Part shown: in pieces, positions 1 to 5,832 of the stretch | How the letters are laid out: each line of letters begins with the position of its first letter | Position numbering within the stretch: position 1 is the stretch's first letter | NCBI GenBank assembly: GCA_003447545.1 | Contig: DLYX01000195.1 | Coordinates: 1-5,832, forward strand | Direction of reading: 5' to 3' | Length of the DNA: 5,832 nt | Origin: Deltaproteobacteria bacterium | Lineage (GTDB): Bacteria > Desulfobacterota > Binatia > UBA12015 | Translations under genes and position numbers: made by a program | The notes under the pieces: model-generated | The model's input: only the letters and a program-made list of their open reading frames with translations | The model's database searches: none | Told to the model about the DNA's origin: nothing

Positions 1-13
1 CGTTGCAAGCGTG

Positions 14-31
14 GCGATGACGAAGCATCGC
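14..31 (-). other. Small hairpin downstream of the minus-strand gene
   Basis: GCGATG (14-19) and CATCGC (26-31) are a perfect six-base inverted repeat around a six-base loop, about 50 bases beyond the TAA of the minus-strand gene. No T-tract follows on either strand, so it is at best a weak terminator or 3' stabilising hairpin. I see nothing else in 1-79. Confidence 0.25.
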
Positions 32-79
32 TCTCCAAGAGGGGTGGCTAATTCTACCAGTCTAGCCCTATGGTTGGTG

Positions 80-961
80 TTACTTCTCTAGAAGCACGGC
101 GATCTCTGTTGGTTTGGAATCGTAGCCCTTACCGGGCTCGATTTTCACGCGGAGGATTGCTTTTCCAGGCTTGGCATCATCTGCGACCCCGACCGGGCCG
201 TGGTAGAGCATGCCTCAACATCGACTCGTCAGTTTGGTCTTCAGCTCCGTCTTTTTGCCTGCCGTCGATTCGTAGATGAGCGTCGCCTCCAAAGCGACAT
301 CTTCGGGCAGGAAGGGATGCATCACCGACGAGAAGGTGTTAGCGCCGATTCCGGCGTGACCAACGAAGAATTTGATGTCGTTGCGATAATCGGAGTTGCC
401 GATTTTGAGTGACTTTGGCGCCGACCAAGTTTGCACCGCGAACGCGCCTTCGCCGACCATCTTGACGATCGGAGCCTCGGCTGCCGTTTTGCCGAACATC
501 GTGTATGGACCGTCTACTTTCGGGTAACCACCGCCAACCCGGTGTTTGCCTTTCCAGTTCAGCCCGAACATGACGCTGCCCTTGCTGTTGCGAGTCAGTT
601 TTACAATGGTGTGCCTGTCGTCTGAATTTGGATCGACAAAATCTCCAAGCTCGAACGATCCTTGCTCGTTTTCAATCCGCTCGCCTTCATCTGTGAGCTT
701 GCCGTTTCCGTTGCGGTCGAAATAGAGCACGTCGTAGACTTTCTTGTCCGGCGAAGTTTTGTCGAGAACTGCCCAGACTCGCGTCTTGTGGGCGTCGTCG
801 AGAACATAGAGACCGTAGAGCGGCGCGGACGATTGATACTTTGGCTCTGCGGCGATCTTCCGATCGATTTTCTCGAGGGGCGTTGCCGAAGCCTTTTGAT
901 CGTCCGCGAGGACTGGCTCGAGAGCGGCAACAAGGAGTAAGGTCAGGCTGATCTTTCTCAT
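80..961 (-). CDS. Secreted EF-hand-like protein, candidate selenoprotein with in-frame TGA (Sec249)
   Basis: Function unknown. From ATG 961 the product has 293 residues if TGA 215-217 is read through, or 248 if it is a true stop. Residues 1-19 are a Sec-type signal peptide: MRK, then a hydrophobic ISLTLLLVAAL run, with likely cleavage after VLA. Residues 82-94 (DRNGNGKLTDEGE) form an EF-hand/dockerin-like acidic loop, presumably binding calcium. Residues around 200-210 contain GHAGIGANTF, similar to a Gly-rich GLGxGTF motif I recall from planctomycete homologues. Cys248 is the only cysteine and lies directly before the TGA. The 44 codons after it run to TAA at 80-82. They include YHGPV and PGKA, which match my memory of the family's usual C-terminus, and they keep GC-rich third positions (29 of 44). 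The frame also opens further upstream at TTG 982, but ATG 961 puts the signal peptide at the N-terminus and has a weak GAGAA ribosome-binding site a few bases upstream. Alternatives to a selenoprotein are a nonsense mutation or a base error. The gene is divergent from the CotH gene, with no operon partner visible. Confidence 0.82.
184..200 (-). promoter_or_regulatory. bSECIS-like RNA hairpin downstream of the TGA
   Basis: Counting the U of UGA as 1, minus-strand bases 18-23 (CGGCCC) pair with 29-34 (GGGUCG). This makes six base pairs including one G-U, around the five-base loop GGUCG. A second, outer pairing joins GGCAU (bases 4-8, at 210-214) with AUGCC (bases 41-45, at 173-177). The loop starts 20 nt after the UGA, inside the spacing usually given for bacterial SECIS elements, and begins with G as their consensus requires. 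In E. coli fdhF the loop also contains GGUC, at bases 22-25 against 24-27 here. I see no convincing counterpart of the bulged U of fdhF. The pairing was done by hand and no folding energy was computed. The element would act through SelB during translation and lies entirely inside the coding tail. Confidence 0.55.
215..217 (-). other. In-frame TGA, candidate selenocysteine codon
   Basis: On the minus strand the codons read AGT CGA TGT TGA GGC ATG, that is Ser-Arg-Cys-(TGA)-Gly-Met. The TGA sits between a well-supported 248-residue upstream part and a 44-codon downstream part in the same frame. Insertion of Sec would give a Cys-Sec-Gly motif, like the redox-active C-terminal Cys-Sec-Gly of animal thioredoxin reductases. 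That resemblance is a local motif only, not homology. From memory, relatives of this protein carry Cys-Cys-Gly at this place, which would fit the usual Sec/Cys exchange, but I could not check this. Confidence 0.62.
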
Positions 962-1228
962 GGGTTCTCGTTTAGCTAGCAAAGCTTAGGCGGCGTAGCA
1001 AGGACGTAGAACGGCGTGTCCTGTCTCGGTCGAGCCCATCATGGGAGGTGAGACGGAGAATTAGGTCAAAAAAGCAACACCCAAAACTAGTCCCTTCGAG
1101 CAGTGATGTTTTTAGGGCGAAGAACCTATCAGCCCCGTCTACGATTTCTGTAAGAACTGACTTTGACCAATGGTGGAGGTTTTGCTAATCTTTCTCTACC
1201 TCTTTTCCTTTCTGCACAATCCCTCGAT
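962..1228. other. Divergent intergenic region
   Basis: These 267 bases separate the two divergent start codons and should hold both promoters. No convincing small gene is present. Visible elements are a CCCAT-C-ATGGG inverted repeat (1035-1045) and a wider pair GGTCAAA (1064-1070) / TTTGACC (1162-1168). The second of that pair overlaps the -35 box of the plus-strand promoter candidate. On the minus strand the first of the pair offers a TTGACC -35 box, but 17 bases further only a poor TCCCAT occurs, so I do not call a minus-strand promoter. Confidence 0.6.
1163..1191 (+). promoter_or_regulatory. Candidate sigma70-type promoter of the CotH-like gene
   Basis: TTGACC (1163-1168, five of six consensus -35 bases) is followed after exactly 17 bases by TAATCT (1186-1191). 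A TG one base upstream of that hexamer gives an extended -10 (TGCTAATCT). Transcription would start near 1198, leaving a leader of about 30 bases before ATG 1229. The -10 hexamer itself matches only three of six consensus bases. Confidence 0.4.
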
Positions 1229-4200
1229 ATGATATTCCTAAAGCCGCCTTTGCGCATAACCAAGGTGATTGGCCTTGCGCTGATTCTAGCACTCCTTCAC
1301 CCCGGGTCGTCCTCCGCTGATGTCATCATTACGGAATTCATGGCGAGCAACAACAGTGTCATCGATGACGAGGATGGCGAATCTTCGGACTGGATCGAGA
1401 TCTACAACACAGGGCCAGCGCTCGTGAATCTCGATGGATTTCACCTGACCGATGACCCGGCAGACCTAACAAAGTGGCGGGTTCCGAATGTGACGATTGC
1501 GGTGGAAGACTTCGTTATCGTATTTGCATCGGCCAAGGATCGAGACGATCCGGACTCGGAACTACACACGAATTTCCGCCTCTCTGCGAGAGGGGACTAT
1601 CTTGCCTTAATCGATCGTGACGGCACGACTGTGTTGTCCGAGTTCGGACCGGATTTCCCGGAGCAGTTTGAGGATGTTTCCTACGGTCTGGAACAGACGG
1701 GGAACACGACGAACATTACGTTCCTGCAGTCCGGTGCGGATTGCCGTCGCGTTGTTCCGACTGGAAGCCTCGGGCTTGCGTGGACTGCACAGGGATTCGA
1801 TGATGCTTCATGGCCGGCGGCGACGACGGGAATTGGTTACGAGAACTCGAGCGGCTATGAGACGCTGTTTGGAACCAACGGCGACGTGGGCGCGCAGATG
1901 TCCGGTATTAATACTAGCGCCTACATTCGCATTCCCTTCGAGGTCGCGGATCCCACGGGGCTCATCGGGCTGACGCTCGACATGAAATACGATGATGGAT
2001 TCATCGCCTATTTGAATGGCGTCCGGATCGCGTCGAGCAATGGGCCGCAAAGTGCGGACTGGAACACCGCTGCATCCGGCAGCAACGATGATTCGGCAGC
2101 CCTGCTGTTCGAAAGCTTCGACATCATTGCCCATGCAGGGAGTTTACAAAGGGGATCAAATCTTCTTGCAGTCCACGGGCTGAATGTCAGCACCACAAGC
2201 TCCGACTTCCTCATCGTTCCGCAGATCAGGGCGGTGCGGATTTCCGATCCGAGTGTTGGTGGCCCCGGATACCTCGACTCCGCAACCCCCGGGAGCTTTA
2301 ATGGATCGACCTTCTCGGGTTTCGTGTTGGACACCGTTTTTAGCGTCGATCGCGGATTCTACGATGATCCGTTCCAGGTGGAAATCACGACGAGCACCCC
2401 GGGTGCGACCATTCGCTGGACGGCCGATGGCTCGGATCCCACCGCTTCTCGTGGGACTGTCTACACGGGGCCAATCGACATCAGCCAGACCACTGTCCTT
2501 CGCGCAGCCGCTTTCAAGACCGATCTCGTCCCAACGAACATCGACACTCAGACCTACCTCTTCCTCGACGACGTCATCAAGCAGTCGCCGAACGGGCAGG
2601 TCCCGTCCGGCTGGCCTCGCAGCGGAGTTAATGGTCAGGAATTGAATTATGGCATGGATCCCGAAATCGTAGGGAGCCGTCACAGCGAGCAGGAGGTCAT
2701 CAATAGCCTCAAGGCGATCCCGACGATTTCGATGGTCACTCCGCTGGCAAATCTTTTTAATGGCCAAACCGGAATTTACGTAAACGCGGGGGGAAGTGGG
2801 CGGAGTTGGGAACGTCCGGCCTCGTTCGAGCTGTTGAATCCCGACGCCTCGCCGGGATTCCAGATCGATGGCGGCGTCCGGGTCCGGGGAGGGTTCAGCC
2901 GGAGCGACGGCAATCCAAAGCACGCTTTCCGCCTCTTCTTCCGCCGCGAATACGGGGAAGGTAAACTGCGCTTTCCGCTCTTCGAAGACGAGGGAACGGA
3001 CGAGTTCGATAATGTGGATCTGCGAACGAGCCAAAACTACTCGTGGTCATTCCAAAACGACAGCCGGAACAATTTTCTCCGGGATGTTTGGTCCCGGGAC
3101 ATCCAGCGCCAGATGGGTCAGCCATCCACTCGCAGCCGGTTCTATCATCTCTACATTAACGGCGTCTACTGGGGGCTGTTCCAGACGCAAGAACGGGCCG
3201 AGGCGTCCTTTGCGGAGGCCTACTTCGGAGGCGACAAGGAGGACTACGACGTCATCACTAAATACGGGGGGACGACCGATGGGAACCGCGACGCCTTCAA
3301 CCGCCTTTACGATGCCGGGCAGGCGGGATTTGCCTCGAACGCGAATTACTACAAGGCACAGGGATTAAATCCCGACCGCACGCCGAACCCAGCCTTCGAG
3401 CGACTCCTCGATGTCGACAACGTCATCGACTACATGATCATCACCTACTACTCCGGCGACCGGGATGGACCGGGCTCACGATACACAGGTCCCAATCCGA
3501 ACAATTTCTTCTCCATCTATAATCGTAAGAATCCGGACGGATTTAAAACCTTTGAACACGATTCCGAACACTCGCTGGGCACAGGGGACAACAACATGAT
3601 TTCTCCGTTCACTCGCAGCACGACACGGGCCCATTTCAATCCCCACACACTGCACGAGCAACTGACCGCCAATGCGGACTACTTGCAGCGTTTCAACGAT
3701 CGCGTGCAAAAGCATCTATTCAACGGAGGCGCTCTTGATGCGACGGTCGCGGCGGCTCGTCTGGATGCGCGCGCGAAGGAGATCGAAACCGCGATCATCG
3801 CCGAGTCCGCGCGTTGGGGCGATTCCAAGCGGAGCCGACCGTTCACTGATGCGGACTGGCGGGGTGCCCGTGATTCAACGCGGAACTGGATCCTCAACCG
3901 CACGCCGACTCTCGTATCGCAGTTGCGCGCTCAGAGATGGTATCCCGACGTGGACGCACCCACGTTGACGCCGCCGGGTGGTTCAATCTCGAGTGCCGAG
4001 AGTGTCTTTTTTAAAGGGAGTCAGGGTCAGATCTGGTTCACCTCTGATGGTGAAGACCCGCGCGCTCCCGGCGGTTCGGTTTCCCCCTCGGCCTCACGGG
4101 CGCAACCATCGGGAACTGTTAGCACGGTTTTCGTCGACGAAGGGGTTGGGGTCAGTGTCTTCGTTCCGGTAGATGATTCCCTGGGAGCTACCTGGCGCGA

Positions 4201-5704
4201 CGCGGAGTTTAATGATACGCAATGGCTCTTCGGCCAAACCGGCGTCGGCTATGACGAGAACACAGAATATGATAATCATATCGACCTCGATGTGGACGAG
4301 TTGATGAATAATGAAAACACGAGCATCTACCTGCGCGTTCCCTTTGAAATCGCGGATCTCGCCGGCCTTAGCGGACTGGTCCTGAAGATGAAGTATGACG
4401 ACGGTTTCGTGGCCTATATCAATGGCAACCGGGTCGCTTCGGACAATGCGCCGGGCGCCCTCGAATGGGATTCTGCGTCTACCAATCTTCACGATGACGA
4501 TCTAGCGGTGACCTTCGTCTCCTTTCCCATCGACGAGCATCTGGACAAGCTTCAGGTCGGCGATAATCTTCTCACGATTCATGGGTTAAACGACAATCTG
4601 GGGAGCTCTGACATGCTCGTCAGCCCGCGCCTTGAAGGCACGCGCATTTCGGGCGGTACGCCGGTGACTCTCCCGCCGGGCATCGTCCGCTTGCAGACCC
4701 GCTCACTGGATGGCGGCGAATGGTCTGCGCTCTCGGAAGCGACATTCCTCGTGGATGTCGAAGCTGCCAGTGCGGATAAGCTTGTCATTTCGAAAGTCAT
4801 GTTCAATCCGTCGGTTCCCACCGCCGCCGAAGAAGCTGCCGGATTCGACCGACGGGGTGACTTCGAATATTTTGAGGTGCTTAACATCGGCCCGATGACG
4901 ATCCATCTTGGCGGGGTTCATTTCGTCGCGGGCATCGAGTTTACTTTTCCCTTCGGCACGGTGCTCGATCCCGGTGAGCGTCTTCTAGTCGTGAGCAACC
5001 TCGCGGCCTTCGAGATGCGGTATGGAGCCGGGCTCCCGGTCGCAGGCGAGTTCGAGAACAACAGCAACCTCGATGACGGCGGGGAGCGAATTCATCTGCT
5101 CGACGAGAACGGGCAGACGATCGCCGAATTCACCTTCGACGATGACGAATCCATGGGCTGGCCTTCAGGTCCGGACGGAGACGGCTATGCCCTCGTCCTT
5201 TTGGATCCCGAATCGGCTACTGATCCTGCCTTCGCCGGCAGTTGGCGCGCCAGCGGATATCCGGGCGGCCAACCGGGCACCAACGACCGGCTAACCTTCG
5301 CCTCGTGGAAGGCCGACTATTTTGACGCCGTGCAACTGGGAAATTCCGCGGTATCGGGCAATCTCGCCGATCCAGACTTCGACGGCTTGACCAACTTCGT
5401 CGAGTTCATCCTCGCCAGCGATCCGTTGATGCCGAATCCTCACAACGCCGCACAGGGCAGGGTAATAGAGGTTGGAGGAGAAGACCATTTCGCCATCATT
5501 TTTCGGCGCTGGGTGGGTGCCGAAGAACTCGCAACGAGCATACAATCTTCGGTTGACGGCAACGTTTGGACCCCCGCCAAGGTTGTTCGTGATAGCATCT
5601 CGCTCAACGGCGACGGGACCCAGACAGAAGTCTGGCGCAGCACTGATCCGATTGCCGCGAAGCGCGTCGAACTGTTGCGGGTGCTGGGTTCGATTCCCCA
5701 GTGA
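1229..5704 (+). CDS. Secreted CotH-kinase-like protein with two lamin-tail domains and duplicated beta-sandwich modules
   Basis: The product is a 1491-residue exported protein. Numbering from ATG 1229: residues 1-30 are a signal peptide (basic n-region, VIGLALILALL core, cleavage after SSSA). About 31-155 is a lamin-tail domain (IITEFMASN, DWIEIYN). 161-338 is beta-sandwich module A. 366-447 is a chitobiase-C/FN3-associated fold (IRWTADGSDPT). 486-890 is the CotH-like kinase region, with R553-G554, K564 (PKHAF), HLYINGVYWG around N644-G645, E655 (QERAE), and D778/E780 in HDSEH. 965-1143 is module B. 1181-1327 is a second lamin-tail domain. D1381-E1392 is a DPDFDGLTNFVE calcium-loop-like motif that opens the C-terminal block. 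Bacillus CotH phosphorylates spore-coat proteins. Activity, substrate and partners of this protein are unknown, and a surface-protein or polysaccharide role is inference. The frame also opens at TTG 1163, but that triplet is the start of the likely -35 box and the signal peptide begins at 1229. No clear ribosome-binding site precedes ATG 1229. The stop is TGA. The gene stands alone in the window. Confidence 0.9.
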   Translation: MIFLKPPLRITKVIGLALILALLHPGSSSADVIITEFMASNNSVIDDEDGESSDWIEIYNTGPALVNLDGFHLTDDPADLTKWRVPNVTIAVEDFVIVFASAKDRDDPDSELHTNFRLSARGDYLALIDRDGTTVLSEFGPDFPEQFEDVSYGLEQTGNTTNITFLQSGADCRRVVPTGSLGLAWTAQGFDDASWPAATTGIGYENSSGYETLFGTNGDVGAQMSGINTSAYIRIPFEVADPTGLIGLTLDMKYDDGFIAYLNGVRIASSNGPQSADWNTAASGSNDDSAALLFESFDIIAHAGSLQRGSNLLAVHGLNVSTTSSDFLIVPQIRAVRISDPSVGGPGYLDSATPGSFNGSTFSGFVLDTVFSVDRGFYDDPFQVEITTSTPGATIRWTADGSDPTASRGTVYTGPIDISQTTVLRAAAFKTDLVPTNIDTQTYLFLDDVIKQSPNGQVPSGWPRSGVNGQELNYGMDPEIVGSRHSEQEVINSLKAIPTISMVTPLANLFNGQTGIYVNAGGSGRSWERPASFELLNPDASPGFQIDGGVRVRGGFSRSDGNPKHAFRLFFRREYGEGKLRFPLFEDEGTDEFDNVDLRTSQNYSWSFQNDSRNNFLRDVWSRDIQRQMGQPSTRSRFYHLYINGVYWGLFQTQERAEASFAEAYFGGDKEDYDVITKYGGTTDGNRDAFNRLYDAGQAGFASNANYYKAQGLNPDRTPNPAFERLLDVDNVIDYMIITYYSGDRDGPGSRYTGPNPNNFFSIYNRKNPDGFKTFEHDSEHSLGTGDNNMISPFTRSTTRAHFNPHTLHEQLTANADYLQRFNDRVQKHLFNGGALDATVAAARLDARAKEIETAIIAESARWGDSKRSRPFTDADWRGARDSTRNWILNRTPTLVSQLRAQRWYPDVDAPTLTPPGGSISSAESVFFKGSQGQIWFTSDGEDPRAPGGSVSPSASRAQPSGTVSTVFVDEGVGVSVFVPVDDSLGATWRDAEFNDTQWLFGQTGVGYDENTEYDNHIDLDVDELMNNENTSIYLRVPFEIADLAGLSGLVLKMKYDDGFVAYINGNRVASDNAPGALEWDSASTNLHDDDLAVTFVSFPIDEHLDKLQVGDNLLTIHGLNDNLGSSDMLVSPRLEGTRISGGTPVTLPPGIVRLQTRSLDGGEWSALSEATFLVDVEAASADKLVISKVMFNPSVPTAAEEAAGFDRRGDFEYFEVLNIGPMTIHLGGVHFVAGIEFTFPFGTVLDPGERLLVVSNLAAFEMRYGAGLPVAGEFENNSNLDDGGERIHLLDENGQTIAEFTFDDDESMGWPSGPDGDGYALVLLDPESATDPAFAGSWRASGYPGGQPGTNDRLTFASWKADYFDAVQLGNSAVSGNLADPDFDGLTNFVEFILASDPLMPNPHNAAQGRVIEVGGEDHFAIIFRRWVGAEELATSIQSSVDGNVWTPAKVVRDSISLNGDGTQTEVWRSTDPIAAKRVELLRVLGSIPQ
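1709..2242 (+). repeat. Beta-sandwich module A (first copy of internal duplication)
   Basis: This encodes residues 161-338 of the CotH-like protein. Signature segments are LGLAWTAQGFDDASW, TTGIGYE, YIRIPFEVADPTGLIGL, MKYDDGFIAYLNGVRIAS, NLLAVHGLN and SSDFLIVPQI. All have counterparts in module B at 4121-4657. The fold is probably a galactose-binding or carbohydrate-binding-like jelly roll. I infer this from the pattern, and no binding residues can be assigned. Confidence 0.8.
4121..4657 (+). repeat. Beta-sandwich module B (second copy of internal duplication)
   Basis: This encodes residues 965-1143 and matches module A in order: LGATWRDAEFNDTQW, QTGVGYDE, YLRVPFEIADLAGLSGL, MKYDDGFVAYINGNRVAS, NLLTIHGLN and SSDMLVSPRL. 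The copies are clearly diverged at the nucleotide level, so the duplication is old and not a recombination-prone exact repeat. Module B is more acidic around DLDVDELMNNEN and lies between two halves of an FN3-associated-like fold. Confidence 0.8.
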
Positions 5705-5832
5705 GCGAAAACCGCAGCTCGTAGCCGCACTGAAAATGGGGCAGTCAGCAAAATGGGTAATATGTCCAATTCGGGTCCGTTACTGCTAGGAATTTGCTTT
5801 TGGGGTGGGGCACTTGAGGGCGCCGTTGAAGG
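5705..5832. other. Downstream non-coding end of window
   Basis: I find no supported gene here. AAAATGGG occurs twice in direct orientation (5733-5740 and 5750-5757). The CotH-gene frame stays open after its TGA to the window edge, including a hydrophobic MGNMSNSGPLLLGICFW start at 5755. That is too short to call a gene. No intrinsic terminator with a T-tract is visible. Confidence 0.4.

Noticed and set aside
14..31. The hairpin as an intrinsic terminator of the minus-strand gene.
   Set aside because: There is no T-tract after the stem and the stem is short. It is kept only as a low-confidence hairpin.
215..217. TGA as a Trp or Gly codon through a changed genetic code.
   Set aside because: TGG is used for Trp throughout both genes, no other in-frame TGA occurs, and the large gene ends with TGA, so global reassignment is not supported.
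70..412. Short plus-strand open frames over 70-279 and 200-412.
   Set aside because: They are antisense to the read-through tail and end of the minus-strand gene, have no ribosome-binding site, and encode low-quality Arg-rich or arbitrary protein.
601..940. Open frames of 92-110 codons on both strands over the signal peptide and EF-hand part of the minus-strand gene.
   Set aside because: They are out of frame with a gene that has a signal peptide and recognisable motifs. Their translations are rich in Arg and Ser or otherwise atypical.
2156..3034. A long minus-strand open frame of 292 codons.
   Set aside because: It lies wholly inside the CotH-like gene, antisense to a region with clear protein motifs. 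Its translation has no recognisable domain and a composition expected of a shadow frame.
5702..5832. The frame of the CotH-like gene stays open for about 43 codons after its TGA, suggesting a second read-through.
   Set aside because: The protein already ends after a complete C-terminal block. The codon before the TGA is Gln, not near a Cys. The continuation looks unlike protein and no SECIS-like hairpin with a suitable loop was found, so the TGA is taken as a true stop.

Overview
The window looks like a piece of a PVC-superphylum chromosome, most likely Verrucomicrobiota, with Planctomycetota the main alternative. This rests on protein architecture recalled from memory, not on a search. The large plus-strand protein has the layout I associate with Verrucomicrobiota secreted proteins: signal peptide, lamin-tail domain, beta-sandwich, CotH-type kinase fold, second lamin-tail domain, and a C-terminal block with a DPDxDGLxN motif. 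The minus-strand protein resembles small secreted planctomycete/verrucomicrobial proteins with an EF-hand-like loop. TGG encodes Trp throughout, so this is ordinary code 11 and TGA is not globally reassigned.

Layout: 1-79 is non-coding and holds one small hairpin. 80-961 (minus) is a secreted protein of about 293 residues interrupted by one in-frame TGA at 215-217. A conventional reading would stop there and report 248 residues (255 from an upstream TTG). 962-1228 is a divergent intergenic region with a credible promoter for the plus-strand gene. 1229-5704 (plus) is a secreted 1491-residue multidomain CotH-kinase-like protein containing a duplicated beta-sandwich module. 5705-5832 is non-coding as far as I can see.

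The main discovery candidate is the minus-strand gene. Its TGA directly follows the only cysteine of the protein. The frame stays open for 44 more codons to a TAA, and those codons read like a real conserved tail (YHGPV, then PGKA). Starting 17 nt after the TGA there is a GC-rich hairpin whose loop begins GGUC, the same core found in the apical loop of the E. coli fdhF SECIS element and at almost the same spacing. I therefore propose an exported selenoprotein with an adjacent Cys-Sec pair, in the context Arg-Cys-Sec-Gly. A nonsense mutation or a sequencing error remains the main alternative.

The two genes are divergently transcribed. Both products carry export signals, but nothing in the sequence shows that they act together. 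No selenocysteine machinery, mobile element, CRISPR array, tRNA or rRNA is visible here.
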